Shown in pieces: positions 9,172 through 20,424 of a DNA stretch of 20,424 nucleotides (its first letter is position 1; each line of letters opens with the position of its first letter). The stretch is taken from contig NW_003140812.1 of assembly GCF_000003605.2 (NCBI RefSeq), forward strand, positions 1,289,634-1,310,057, given 5' to 3'. The notes under the pieces are model-generated. The model was not told the DNA's origin. It saw only the letters and a program-made list of their open reading frames with translations, and ran no database searches. Position numbers and translations under genes: made by a program. This DNA is from Saccoglossus kowalevskii. Taxonomy: Eukaryota; Hemichordata; Enteropneusta; Harrimaniidae.

Positions 9172-10112
9172 AAATTGCGAAAGTGAGGGAAGGTTCACAT
9201 TTTTAGCAAACAGACTAATTATTGCATTATTCGCAGCCCGATATATTATTGTGCAGTCTGGACAGGATAATGTCATTGGAAATAAAATGTTTGTATGCAT
9301 GAATAATAAATAATTTTGTACAACTAAGTGCTAGGTCATAACTGTAATGTGATTCCATTGATGGCGTATGTATCAAGGAACATCATAGAAACTACAGATG
9401 TGCAGATTCAGACATACGACGAGAAATTATAAAACGAATTGATTTGGTATTAAATCCTGAAAAATTTGGGACACTGTACGCTCGTATTGAAGGTCATTGT
9501 GTTTAATCACCAAATCAAACATATTTATAATTGTTGTAATCACTAAAACCTACTCTACCATATTTAGGACAGGCTTTTAATTTGATATCAGGATTCTGTT
9601 GGATAAAATTTCTCGTGAACTGCACAAATCCCAAATTGTGCTTTTATGATCCAAGTAGGATTGCAACTTTAACGACAAAAATGCCCTTCAATCGGTATTA
9701 TAACTGTAATAAATGTCCATGTTTCTTAATGTTACGCAATAATAATCTGGATGTAAAACTCCCGTGTTTTATTTGATACTTTACGTACCAATCGTAGTTT
9801 CCATTAAACAGTAATCGGTATTAGATACGAATTTCAGAACTTTTAGTATGTTATGAATGAGAAATATAACAATAAGACGCACTATGTTGTGTTTGTATTA
9901 CAAATTACCTGTGATCATGGCGCTGAAAGACCGCGTTAGTGTTTTTAAAAACATCGGAAATGCTCAAATAGTTACAAAATAGCAACCAAGGTATTCGACA
10001 ACTCACTAGAAAATGTGACATAGAAGCGCATAGGTGAGAACATCATCATAGAGGTCTTCAAGTAATTCAATTCAGTTTAGGTAGATTAGTGGGGAAAAAG
10101 TTATACTAATGA
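9171..10112. other. AT-rich stretch; one small open frame near 9351-9506
   Basis: No gene recognised. On the + strand 9351-9506 (52 codons to TAA) stays open with a charged, protein-like composition, including DIRREIIKRIDLVLNPEKF and LYARIEGHC, but it has no in-frame ATG. As a terminal exon it would need an acceptor before it, and only a weak one (TCAAG) is present. A frame of this length can easily occur by chance, so it is not called. Confidence 0.35.
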
Positions 10113-10135
10113 AATAAATCAATAATAATAATAAT
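10113..10135 (+). repeat. AATAAA plus (AAT)5, like a LINE 3' terminus
   Basis: The sequence TGAAATAAATC is followed by five AAT units. The order and spacing echo the 3' end of the non-LTR element at 486-517, where TGAAATAAAACC leads into (TAA)n. Upstream sequence is not clearly alike. It could be a very short 5'-truncated insertion of the same family or a coincidental simple repeat. Confidence 0.25.
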
Positions 10136-10295
10136 AGAAAAACGTTCTACAATAGTTCACGAATATAGTAATATACGATTCACATGTCTACATAACGTGG
10201 CGGTACGAATAATGTTAGGCGTGTGATCTTTAAATAAATTGCCATTGTTATCATCATGTCGGTAAAGCAATCGATCTGAGATAAATGTGCATTAA

Positions 10296-10580
10296 ATACA
10301 TACAAGCAATGTGGTGGTTGTCTTGGAAATCAGACATTCGCGAACTATACTAAGTGTATCTACACAGGCCTGTGATTTACAACATTGCCATGAAAGTTGT
10401 CAGCATTCCACACGATCGAATAGTGGTTGCTTTCATAAATGCTTACAATTGAAGTCGTGTTTTTTTATACGAGTTCTATGTGAGCTTTACAACAATTCTA
10501 ACGCGAACTGTACAACGTCAGTGACGGTTTTGATGTTCAAATATAGTTTTTATCTTGTTTATTATGTACATTCCGTGTGA
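10296..10580 (+). CDS. Cysteine-rich open frame, possible exon (weak)
   Basis: This frame is open from the stop at 10293-10295 to TGA at 10578-10580. It has eight cysteines within about 50 residues: CDLQHCHESC, then GCFHKCLQLKSC, then LCEL and NC. The spacing C-x3-C-x5-C followed by C-E-L recalls PAN/apple-type domains of extracellular proteins, but the last loop is shorter than usual (6 residues where about 11 is common) and flanking conserved positions are missing. There is no ATG before the cysteines, so it would have to be an internal exon, and its borders lack good splice consensus. It may be a decayed exon or a chance frame. Confidence 0.15.
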   Translation: MHTSNVVVVLEIRHSRTILSVSTQACDLQHCHESCQHSTRSNSGCFHKCLQLKSCFFIRVLCELYNNSNANCTTSVTVLMFKYSFYLVYYVHSV

Positions 10581-11260
10581 TAAGATTATGTTGTATTTAT
10601 TGAACAATTGAATGATCCCTTCCCGCAAATTCAAATGATGGCGGCTAATGACCGATCATTGATAAAAACGCTAAAACAAAACTCGGTGACTTGATAATAC
10701 ATGTTTGCAATTATATATGACAAATTTTGTCACGATTGTAATTGTATGAGTAGTTTTAATTTATGAAATTAGTTTTCAAATATACTACGTTGTTCTGCGT
10801 TTAGTACTAGGCCCCAAACGTAAATAATACACAGCAAGGTTAATTCCATCTGTCAACTGAAATCGATAACAATTTTGCGCTTACGGACATAGTGCGTAAT
10901 AAAGTACGTTGCGACCATCGGGACCTAGGATTCGTTTTCTTGTTTTAATGCTTGCTGATTACTTATTGAATGTATTTATATTAACTGTACATGTATCGAG
11001 GTTTGTTCAGTACAGTGACAGTAAACTGTTTTCAAGGACGGTGTTTCTGTATTCAAATCATATATGGGACACGTACTTACGATTCTAGAATTAACTATGT
11101 TGAAAAAATAGGTGCTAAACTTATAATGTGATGAATATAATATGAAATGTCGAGATCATATTATGTGTATTAAACTTCTGTGTCATATTTTTAATTTGTT
11201 TTATTCAATTAATTGATCGGTCACTTCGATGTGCTATGTAATTAATGGCCTTAGACGTCA
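10581..11260. other. AT-rich stretch with no recognised gene
   Basis: Nothing recognised on either strand: no long open frame, tRNA-like sequence or inverted repeat of note. Confidence 0.5.
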
Positions 11261-11530
11261 ATGGCCGGTGGGATCTCGTTGAGAGCGAGGAAGCAACGGG
11301 ACTTGTTTCGCCCCGTAAATAGCGTTATATTTCTTCGCGTCACCGCGTCCACTGTTCTGCAGAATTATGTAATCATTGAATTTGACACAGTAGATGCGAT
11401 TACGGTAGGAAATGGATCACTACTTGAGGGGAAAACACGAGCATCATACTTCGCTCATTCCCGACGAGATCTTGGTGACAATGTTCGTATAAGGTCTATT
11501 CATAGTACCCCCCCCCCCAAAAAAAAATAG
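11261..11530 (+). CDS. Hypothetical open frame of 89 codons (weak)
   Basis: Begins with a true ATG in the context GTCAATGG and ends at TAG 11528-11530. Its base composition is visibly richer in G and C than the flanks, and its residues are varied, with Arg-rich segments (SLRARKQRDLFRP, SRRDLGDNVRIR) around a hydrophobic, acidic middle (NYVIIEFDTVDAITV). I recognise no domain. The last residues (PPPKKK) are simply the C11A9 tract translated, which argues that the natural end, if any, lies earlier or that this is not a gene. It could also be part of an unrecognised repeat with higher GC. Confidence 0.2.
   Translation: MAGGISLRARKQRDLFRPVNSVIFLRVTASTVLQNYVIIEFDTVDAITVGNGSLLEGKTRASYFAHSRRDLGDNVRIRSIHSTPPPKKK
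11508..11527 (+). repeat. C11A9 homopolymer pair
   Basis: Eleven C followed at once by nine A. Adjacent homopolymers like this are prone to slippage and to sequencing error, so the exact lengths should be treated with care. Confidence 0.9.
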
Positions 11531-11958
11531 GTTATGAAAATAATAAACATCTGTGTTAACGTTGTATTCCTATTTTATCTTGCAATTGGTTTAATCTGGT
11601 GTATATTGATTCAATATGTAAACAGTACACTGGGATCTTTTTTATCAAATATAAATAGGTTAATTGAAATGAACATTCATATAAAATTCGTTCAGTCTGG
11701 CTGCATTCACATACTCAAACTGATGTGTTACACTTAAGCAAATAAACTTGTTGTCACAACGTACTATGGTGATATGCATTTTTTTTAAATAAAACAAATA
11801 AAAACAGATGTACATTCATTGATGTTCTTATTGCCTGTTTTCTATTGCATTCCACCGTTGTATTGCGTGCATACAATCAATCAGTCGGGAAACTCGCCTG
11901 GTTTGGGTAACGTAAATAGTTACCATGTTAAACAGTGTAATGATTTTGAAATATTCAT
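11531..11958. other. AT-rich stretch with no recognised gene
   Basis: Nothing recognised. An open frame at 11534-11737 starts with an ATG and has a hydrophobic first 30 residues, but its composition is what AT-rich DNA gives by chance. Confidence 0.5.
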
Positions 11959-11962
11959 TTAA

Positions 11963-12230
11963 AGGGCGGTGGTCGTCGCGCAATATGTGTTGATAAACAT
12001 GAATTTTCCCCGCAATTCAATGCGATATTCTAAGGGAAATCACAAGTATGAGTTTTGACCTGAGCGAGACGTGCACTAATTACCGCTGGTGACTTCTTCG
12101 AAATCTTCTATCACCCAAAAAATTACCTAGTTAAAGCTTGGTAACTTCTCATTTGTACTCGTTAGTCTGCTCCATATTTGTTCTTATGAGAGCCATACTC
12201 GCGCATGCGTGACGGGACAACCATCGCCCT
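11963..12230 (+). mobile_element. MITE copy 2 (non-autonomous inverted-repeat DNA transposon)
   Basis: A 268-bp element flanked by TTAA at 11959-11962 and 12231-12234. Counting the TTAA, the first 22 bases of the left end match the reverse complement of the right end at 19 positions (TTAAAGGGCGGTGGTCGTCG against TTAAAGGGCGATGGTTGTCC at the start). The right end carries the inner CGCATGCGCGA segment that copy 1 has at its left end, while the left end has decayed there but keeps GTGTTGATAAACAT, matching copy 1's right side. No transposase is encoded. Orientation is opposite to copy 1. The extra length relative to copy 1 comes from segments on both sides of the shared core. Confidence 0.8.
12045..12139 (+). 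repeat. Internal core shared by the two MITE copies (copy 2)
   Basis: Holds GAGTTTTGACCTGAGCGAGA, then TGCACTAATTACCGCTGG, then TGACTTC, then ATTACCTAGTTAAAGCTT. These correspond in order to the - strand of 6621-6706. The differences are scattered substitutions and a few small indels, including about ten extra bases after TGAC, so the copies are old and independently diverged. Confidence 0.75.
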
Positions 12231-12234
12231 TTAA

Positions 12235-15200
12235 TGCATTACAACACCTAAACCATCCGTCTATTCTTCGACGCTCAAAAAAAATGATCGAATTCGCAAA
12301 AGTACGATGTAAAATGATATTTACTGAATAAATTATTGCTGTGTTGTTATACGATTCATGTAATACTGTTTAATAAATGAAAGATTCAATTGGCATTAGT
12401 TTCAGACAATTAGATTAGTCCACTCCTAATTGGGTAGGTATTCGAAAACGGAAACTCCAATATATGAATGCTGGACACGAGTTTCTTATGTGTTCTTCAA
12501 TCGACATGAAAAGCGGTAGTAAAACGTATTATGAAACATGCAACGTTCGATTCATGTGATATCTATTACTCCTATAACGGTCATCTAATCCATATAAAGC
12601 GACTTTCCTAATACTGTAAAATATCGCTACTATGTGACGGGAAATGTTATTTCTTTTGTCGGTGAAGGAAGTCTAATTGTGCGTGCTGCCTGCATTTTCC
12701 GATGTGACTCAGCAACACTTTTCTGTGAAATAAACAAAGACGTATACGACTATAAGTAACAATGTAATCGCCTCCAATATTGTAGCATTCAACATTATTA
12801 TTCGCCTTTGAATAGATTTCAACAGCTACGCGTTAAGAATAACCGAGCAATAAATGGAATCACGGTTAGTATGATAGAGTCGGCGTAATGAATCTCTTCG
12901 TATACTGGTTATGCTCCGTTGACAGAACGTGGTATCTATCGTGAAGTCATTTTAATGCGATTACATTGCAGAATGTTGTTTAGTTGAACACTTTGACACG
13001 CCAGAATTAATAATACGGTCAAATTGTAAAGTTTCGCCCTTGGACGGATCCTTAATGTGTTATGATTTTGCAATACACGATGTGCGCGCCAACCTGTCCT
13101 ATATAATTCACCATAGTTTTTGCACAACGGACTAGTTTGTATTTAATAATGACATTTCGAAAAACTTACAATATGGAAGTTGAATGAATACCTAAACATT
13201 GCATCGCTTTCGTTTCCTTTGACATTAAATATAATTTCTTGATATTGTGGCATAGTGACCTATTGAATTAGTATCCTCGTCGTTTCATTCTGGAATGTAT
13301 TGCAATTACGTTAATGTAATTTCCTGTCCCGTACAGCTATCATTGATATTAAAAATACTCTGTACGCATGGTACATTTTAAACAGATCGGCACAAAAATA
13401 ATGCTTTTATGTACACAATCAATATTAAATGTATCATAACCTGTATGCAATTGATATTTTTTAGATGCATATTAAAACATTCTTGAGGCATGTGCTTCGT
13501 TAAAAAATTAGTTTTTTTTTTGTTCACAGTAACTAAGGATGTATTACACGTACTTATATATTTCCTCGGTGACTATGCCTCATCTAACTTGCTGATAAAT
13601 ACAAGTTTGTCGATTTCACTACCATTATTGAAACTAGGATTTCCACTCAGCAACAAATGATTGATCTCTTTTCATGTCGTAATTTTATCGGTGAACTGAT
13701 TCATTCGTGATTCGGATTCACGACAAATGACACTGTCCTGTCACAATTGACAATTTTCGCTTCACACGGGGCTATAACAATTATGCCCATAGGAAGACCC
13801 CGCATTGTAAAAAAAATGAGGAATTGTAACAACTGTGAGAATCGATGTATTAAATTTGCGATATAATACTTTCGATTGATTTAGCGAACCATAGTTAGAA
13901 AATGATACCATTATGTGACTGTGGCGTTCCAGGAACCTAAATTAGCAAATAATCACAGAAGCGCATTTTAAATCATTTGTATAAGTGTGTACATATATGA
14001 CGGCTGAATGACGTCATCTGTAAGGCACATATGTCATGTGGTAATCGTGTTTTTTTTGGGTGACTTTGTGAAAACATAAATCATTGCTAGAAATTCAAAA
14101 TATATAAGTGCTTTCTCCCTGGTTACGTCACGCGTTATTTTAAAAGCATATATAATCCGAATTTTATTATGTCTCCGCGCACTGACTACCAACAGTCATA
14201 ACATCTTACGCAACGGTTAATTAAATGCTAGAGGTAACGGCCGCTTCATGCTGTCACATTGCGTACTTCCTGGATAAAAGCAGATTATGTCTCATAGTAC
14301 AGAAGTATACACCCCACTGTTCGCCTCATCAGACGTAATTGCCGTTCAGTGTGACTTAAGTATTAAGGGAACATTATTCGGTTCATACACCACACTATAG
14401 TAGTTTTATGTATCCCACCAACAGTGCAAAATTATAAGCCGGGCAATTTGAATTCTACAGATCAAACACCGTATTGCAGCGTTCATTTCTTTTTACAGCT
14501 CTGGTAAGTGTTATTGAGACTGGGGAAAGAGGATTGACAGATATGTTTGAGTAGTTTTTCGGGGTGTTGAATTACGTGTGTTAATTTACTAAACTAAGTT
14601 TCATATATTGTACAAATTTCAGTTTATTATGAATTCAATATTCTAGACAATAAAATATAAAAACGAGCTCAACTCTAGTGCTTACGTAATAAAGTGTACA
14701 ACTCGTTCCAAACACACTTCAGTTTCATAATCACGAGGCGGAAAATTCGCAGCTGCTCTCATAAGCGTGCTACCTCCGATGGCCCCTAGAATTCAATAAT
14801 GGATGCCTCTCTCAGTGAAAATCAATATTTCAATGAATCGTCCCTCTGTCAAAACGTCTCTTCAATTCAAATCACAGTATTCAATATCAGCTACAACCAA
14901 CTTAAGCTTTCACATAACACACTCAGTCACATATATTATTTTTAAAAAAAATGTTTCGCTACATTCACGAAAAAATGAAATGCTATTCCACCACACATGG
15001 GAAATGATCTTCCGGGAGTTGCACTACGACAATTAAAATTACCGAGCTGTCACGGAATAAACATGCATCAACAGTGTTTCGTTTTTTAAACATGCCGCTG
15101 CCATAGTTAGTTTATCATTTATATCCAATTCACAGATGAAATATTCCCAGTGAAGTCAAGAAAGATGATTAAACCCTCGTAAATGTTTTTTTCACATACG

Positions 15201-16195
15201 ACTTTTAATTGTCGGTTACAATTTTACAGCTGTGATACGTCACAATAATTTACAAGATGGAAAATGATTTTTATTTCAAAGACATCAACACCTAACACAG
15301 AGGTTGAATTTATACGTCACAAACGTCGCAGTGAGCTCCGTGTTCTAGTCTCAGGATGGATAATGCATTTGTTTTATTTCGCCTCACTATCATGTAGCGA
15401 AAGTAATGTAATTTTCAAAACGACCATTCTCATAAAACTCATTCATTTCACGATTAATACCACGTGGTCAATAAAAAACTAAATGAATAGAAAACACTGC
15501 TCCAGGGGATTAATTAATAACACATTTACAATTATTACCATCGTATATGTCGTAACTGAATAATCTTCTACTAAGATTATGTAATGAAAGGTAATAATAT
15601 ATATTAGAACAATGAAGAGTCGGGATTTATAATTGCTAGCATGAACCTTAGACGCGATTAAATTCTTGTTACTTCTGTGATCTCTCATTGCAGTTAAAGG
15701 TACACATTTATATATATAATATAAAAGATATAAACTTGTAGAAGAACAAGAACAATTTAACGAAACCTTAGTGTACCAAGATATTTAAATGTCCACTCTT
15801 TTCCTAATCTACTTAAAAATACTATACGGATATGACTGTATTACAAAATGACACAGTACTGATATAAATAGAAAGATGCACATTTGTCATAAGACGTCAA
15901 ATGCAGATTATGGGTGATGAATTATCAATATTGGAATGTAATTACGCATGCGTGCATATTAAGTGTTTTTGTGTGTTTTTTTACAAAATAGCGATGGATT
16001 TGTCGCCTACTTTCAACAATAAATTGAAATGTGTATATGTGTTGTAAATATATAATTGTGACACCAGTTGAGATTACATGCCGGTAAATATGTAGTGGAA
16101 GATTGTACGTTATAAATGGTTAACGTTGGTTCTGTTGTCCAGGTTTTAACATAAATTGTGGGATGGAATGCTTAGTACAAAAACAGCATGCTTAA
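12235..16195. other. Long AT-rich region with no recognised gene
   Basis: About 4 kb without a recognised gene, tRNA or mobile element. Open frames of 60-77 codons (for example 14803-15036 on + and 15479-15688 on -) have low-complexity composition and no family likeness. I saw no further copy of the MITE terminal repeats or core. Confidence 0.5.
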
Positions 16196-16210
16196 CGTCG
16201 CCGGCCGACG
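16196..16210. repeat. Short GC-only hairpin
   Basis: Stem CGTCG and CGACG around a CCGGC loop, with GCCGGC and CGGCCG palindromes inside. It sits immediately before a 15-bp tandem duplication. Confidence 0.5.
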
Positions 16211-16240
16211 ATATCATGCTTTGTTATATCATGCTTCATT
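16211..16240 (+). repeat. 15-bp tandem duplication with the word ATATCATGCTT
   Basis: ATATCATGCTTTGTT is followed by ATATCATGCTTCATT. Related words GCATGCTT at 16186-16193 and TAGCATG just after extend the pattern loosely on both sides. Confidence 0.6.
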
Positions 16241-19200
16241 TGTAGCATGTTTGAGCAGATATACACGTCATATGCTGATTGGGAACAGTAGTTATTCCTA
16301 CGCTTACTCCGACTCTTCGTAGAGCTGAACTAATGTGTACTAAATACAATGCTACAGGCGTGTCTCTCTGATTGAGTTATTTCCAATTGCAACCACAAAA
16401 CCATCGTAATTTAATTGAGTCAGTAAACAAGTTTTTGGTCGTAGATAAATATTACTTGTGTTTATGTTAATACGCATAATTATATACACTGTAACGCACA
16501 CTAATACAATTGTGACGTAGAACATTTTCTGTTTCTTTGTTTTTTGTTCGTCCAGTGAATCAAAAGCATGTTCAGTATAATATATTCTCAAATGCTTGTT
16601 CTTTTTATTTGACAATGAGTAACCAATAAAATATAAACGAAGGTAAATTATTACTACAAGGTATTTATTGATAGTGCGTTGTGAAATCGTGTTGGAGCAC
16701 GTTCACACTTATCATTCACGTAATGTGTATTTGAAAAACTTGGTCTCGCGGTGTCGTTTCTTGTTATCGTTTTCATCTTTCATACTAAATAAATCGTGAA
16801 CAACAACTTGTAATGTAACAAACACTTATATAAACACTTCACGTCGACTGCCTTTATTTATAATTGGATCGAGATGTTCCCACACGTACCTATCATCGTC
16901 TGAAGTAGGTTTCACCATAATTTATAACTATGAGGGTAGGAGCGCATGAACAGTGGTAGAAAACGTGCAGTGCGTGCCTGGACCATGGCAGAGAATGTTC
17001 CTTTGAGTGCGCTGTCCGTCATGTTTGTCGCGTCTACTCAAAAATTGACACGCATATTTAAAACAAAAAAGTATTATGCTTTTTTTTCTAAATAGAAACC
17101 AGGCGTAAATGGTCGCCGTGATCGCGTTGAGGGCAAGAGATCCAAGAGGGGTGTTTCATTATCATTTTGCCGTTGCGCCCTCTGTTTCAAAGTCGCTGTA
17201 AATAGAATTATTCGCCTTAGTGATTGCGTGTAAAGGCAATTGAAGTCACATACATACATATGGTGAAATATCAATAAGGCTAGCAATGAAAAAAATGAAT
17301 AAACATACGATAATAAATCAATGTAATCTAATATAGACTTCCGCCAATGTAGTTGAAAAAACAACATACATCCATGTACGTATCTGTAACACAAAACGAC
17401 TACTTAGGACTTAGTCATAAAAGATAACGACAGCTTCAACCGACGGAATACAGTTACATAAAATATCCATATATTTATGACATCAATGATATTAAATCAA
17501 AAACACATTTCTCAATTTCACATTTCAACGCCGACGACCATGTCAACGATGACGTATGTTTAAATTATACGTGTGTCTAGGGTTCTACTATTAATATCTA
17601 TGGCAGTTTGACGCCATTGCAAAACTACATAACTTTTTTCCACTATATCAACGTCGAATATTTTTTCGGTTGTACAAATTCATGGCATTTATGTCAGTTA
17701 ATTGCATAGCTGAATAGCTGAGCTGATATATGTATATACCAAATAAACTTGTTCAGCATAATGTTTTAAATGAGTTTTCCTCTGAATATTCGGTTTAGTT
17801 CAAACGACAAACTAAGATATATAATTTTGAATAGCATCACACTGAATACTTATCAAATCTAGATAGATTAAACTTAAACTAATAGATATATGGATATAAG
17901 TAAACATTTTGCATGGAAAAAATACTGTTATTTTCAGGCAGTCAAAATAACATGAAAAAAATATTGAGGTCCAACGAAAGTTTCTAGATATGAAATATCA
18001 GTTTTTATCATAAATGACAAAAATATTCACCAGAATTAATGATTTTGAAATATCGTCGCGAAGTTAACAAAACTTCGAGAGGTCAGCCTGAGATACCTAT
18101 ATAATCATTGTCAAAGCAGTCAAACCTGCAATCAAAACTATAAATTTAAAGATATGTCCACGAAAAGTGGTTGAAAGCACACTAAACTCGTGTCAGTTAT
18201 GCTTTAGGAAGTCCGCTATGCAAAAATAGTCTCGTTGTTTATCGAACGTTACATAGACATGTGCTTTAACTAGTGTCGAAGCAAATGTTTGAGTCAACGA
18301 AGACAAATGCGAGGGATTGTGCGCAAATTTGCAATCACGAATAACGTCGCCACGGTTCTTCTCCGGTGGTTCGAAAATAGGACGGAAAAATCAATCACCA
18401 TTGAACAAATTAAATTAAAACCAAATGTCACCATTGACATTACGTACAAGACTCTTTATACAATAGTCCACGATGTAACCTTTGCCATATTATGATTCCA
18501 CGTCAATAGGGCTTGACGTGTCCAGGAGAAACGATAATGAATACTGAAAGATACGATGCTGCGTTAGTTTAATGTCCCAACTGATTACACGAAAGGGGAT
18601 ATGGTTCTTTCAAATGTTTACTATCCTGGCGCATTTCGGTGCTTGGCAGCGACGCGGGATAATGCAATAAATTAGCTTTACACTGTATCTCCTAGATACG
18701 GGAATCAGCCGCATTACCTCGTGTGTTTTCGAGAAAAGCTATTTCTCCAAAGAAAAGCAATCAGATCTATTACGTGACAGGGATCCGGAAGCTTCAGAAT
18801 TGGTGTTGTTAAGAAAACGACAGTCGTTCATGCCCCCACAGTAGATTTATTCGATTGTGGCTGCAATGACACAGTAACAGAAACTGCTTTTGAATGCATA
18901 TGATTATACTCTGTGTCCAGGAAAATATATGGAGTATCTTAAAGATAAGCGTCTGAAAAGCCTCCGATTTATAGCGCATATCTCACCAGGGTATAGTCTC
19001 ACATCAATAGCGTAGATTATTTATTATTAACCTGAACTGATTTTTTTTCATGGACCTTACTATTCAATTATTCTTACTGTTTGCTGTATCGTTGAGATTT
19101 AAGAATAACATATCTCCATGCTTGATGGCTGCTGACACATAACTACTTTTATGTCGCCTACCGAGGTCTTCTGAGGCAACCTGAAAGATGCCATATGCAT

Positions 19201-20424
19201 GACCCAATAAAATATATGATAATCTGCATATTGTTTCGTGCTTCATATAATTCCTGACGCTCTTAGGGAATTGCTACGGTATTTGTTACATAACTGGTTG
19301 AAGATAAGGCTCCCATCTGTTTGAACTGAGTAATGTTGCCATTTTCTACTCTCAGTGGAATAAATGAAGAAACAAACACGTACGTGTTCACAATAATAGT
19401 TGTTTGGCCATTATCTAATATAACCACTGAATGACAATCGTGGAATATTCTATCTTAACGGTGAAACGCATTGTAATTGAAATCTCCTGTATATTACCCG
19501 GATAATACAATGACGTAATTGCTTCCTTCGAGGTCGCAAAATCTATATATTGGGTGCAGACCCTAGACGTGTAAGCTGCCGGGGAATGAAACTCGGCGTA
19601 ATGGAGTAGGGTTTTTCTAAAGCCCTTGGGACAAAAAATCAAATTATCTTTTCAAGATTAATCAATTCATTATTCACATAACAATGCAATTTATATCTGC
19701 ATGTATTCGCAGGGATGTACGATCCCCCGGTTTGCAGGTACGGTGAGGAACAAACGTATATAACATATCACCATCGAGTGCGAGACACAAATCGCGATAT
19801 CTATCAAATTTGAATGCACGTCCACTTTACTGTCTGAATCGCGTGTTAGCCCTATCTAGTGGAGTGAATCATATCGAGCGAGCACATTGCCCTGGGTAAT
19901 ATCCAGCTGTTACCGATAGTCTCGCAACAGTGGCAGCAGAAATGAATATACATGTTTGTGTTTTAATAAGAATTATCCACTTGCGTTTATGGCGTACCTG
20001 ATGACTAATCACAAGGGTTTCAATTAATTTGCTGTATATGTTTTGATTTCTTTAAAAGTGGCGAACTAGTTGGTAGCTTGAAAATATCGTCTTATATTTG
20101 GCGAATGTGTTGAAGGTTATATTATGCACAAAATATTTTCAAGTATTATTAAATCTGAATGTTTAAGCAAATACATGTGATGAAGTTGTCGGCATGACAA
20201 CAGATGCGGATGGAAGCAATTATTAATTGTTTTGCTTTTATTGTAAATTAATTCCCAAACTGACATTTTGTTTGTGAAAGCAACAATTTTCATTCCAACA
20301 TAAATATACATTTTAAGTAAAATTGTAAAAAAATTTAAAACTGGCTGTTTTAATCTACGGAATACGGAACAGTAGGTTTGTTTATAAGAATAGATTCAAT
20401 CAAACAAGACGGACTCTCAAAATA
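16241..20424. other. Long AT-rich region with no recognised gene
   Basis: About 4 kb with no recognised gene. The longest open frames on the - strand (16352-16615, which has a hydrophobic stretch MFYVTIVLVCVTVYIIM, and 17074-17394) begin at TTG, not ATG, and lack family features. A + strand frame at 18289-18495 also begins at TTG. The sequence to the right edge shows no repeat array, tRNA or splice-flanked exon that I can support. Confidence 0.5.

Noticed and set aside
8961-9206. Open frame with a long poly-Leu run (+) and its partner with poly-Ile (- strand, 9073-9300)
   Set aside because: Both are translations of the (TTA)n microsatellite; nothing outside the repeat looks coding.
9351-9506. 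Small protein-like open frame on the + strand
   Set aside because: No ATG, no good splice acceptor and no recognised family; a frame this short is expected by chance.
15930-15955. Word TGGAATGTAA resembling the start of microRNA miR-1
   Set aside because: The similarity ends after the seed region and no precursor hairpin surrounds it.
16352-16615. Possible type II membrane protein N-terminus on the - strand
   Set aside because: The frame starts at TTG with no ATG upstream, and hydrophobic runs are common chance products of AT-rich DNA.
18781-18797. GGATCC, TCCGGA and AAGCTT packed together like a cloning site
   Set aside because: One short cluster in otherwise continuous genomic-looking sequence; no vector sequence on either side.

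Overview
The window looks like intergenic or intronic DNA from an animal nuclear genome, most likely a marine invertebrate. By eye it is roughly two-thirds A+T, CpG is not obviously depleted, and there are long stretches with no open frame, no bacterial-style ribosome sites and no operon-like packing. The one recognisable protein-coding relic is the C-terminal end of a non-LTR retrotransposon reverse transcriptase of a kind common in molluscs, amphioxus and other invertebrates. I cannot place the species. Nearly all open frames of 60-120 codons look like chance frames, and several have no ATG. I see no complete, confidently functional protein gene.

Layout. 1-517: 5'-truncated, frameshifted 3' end of a non-LTR element on the + strand, with its 3' UTR, an AATAAA and a (TAA)n tail. 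1185-1612: a diverged tandem repeat built around a CATATGGTCATGTGA-like word, including an 18-bp perfect palindrome. 1613-6564: AT-rich DNA without recognised genes. 6565-6785 and 11959-12234: two copies, in opposite orientation and about 5.2 kb apart, of one short inverted-repeat element (MITE). They share terminal inverted repeats starting AGGGCG, a TTAA (or TA) at each edge, and an internal core. 7797-8072: a possible but weak exon. 8583-8654: a decayed tRNA-like sequence (SINE head or tRNA pseudogene) on the - strand. 8721-8759: two hairpins placed exactly back to back. 9080-9170: a long interrupted (TTA)n microsatellite. 10113-10135: an AATAAA plus (AAT)n that resembles the tail of the element at the left edge. 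10296-10580: a cysteine-rich open frame. 11261-11530: a GC-richer open frame ending in a C11A9 tract. 12235-20424: AT-rich DNA with small palindromes and short repeats only.

No pathway or gene system can be reconstructed. The best candidate for something undescribed is the MITE family: two independently diverged copies support each other through terminal repeats, edges and internal core, which is strong evidence from sequence alone. No transposase is present, so the family would have depended on an enzyme encoded elsewhere.
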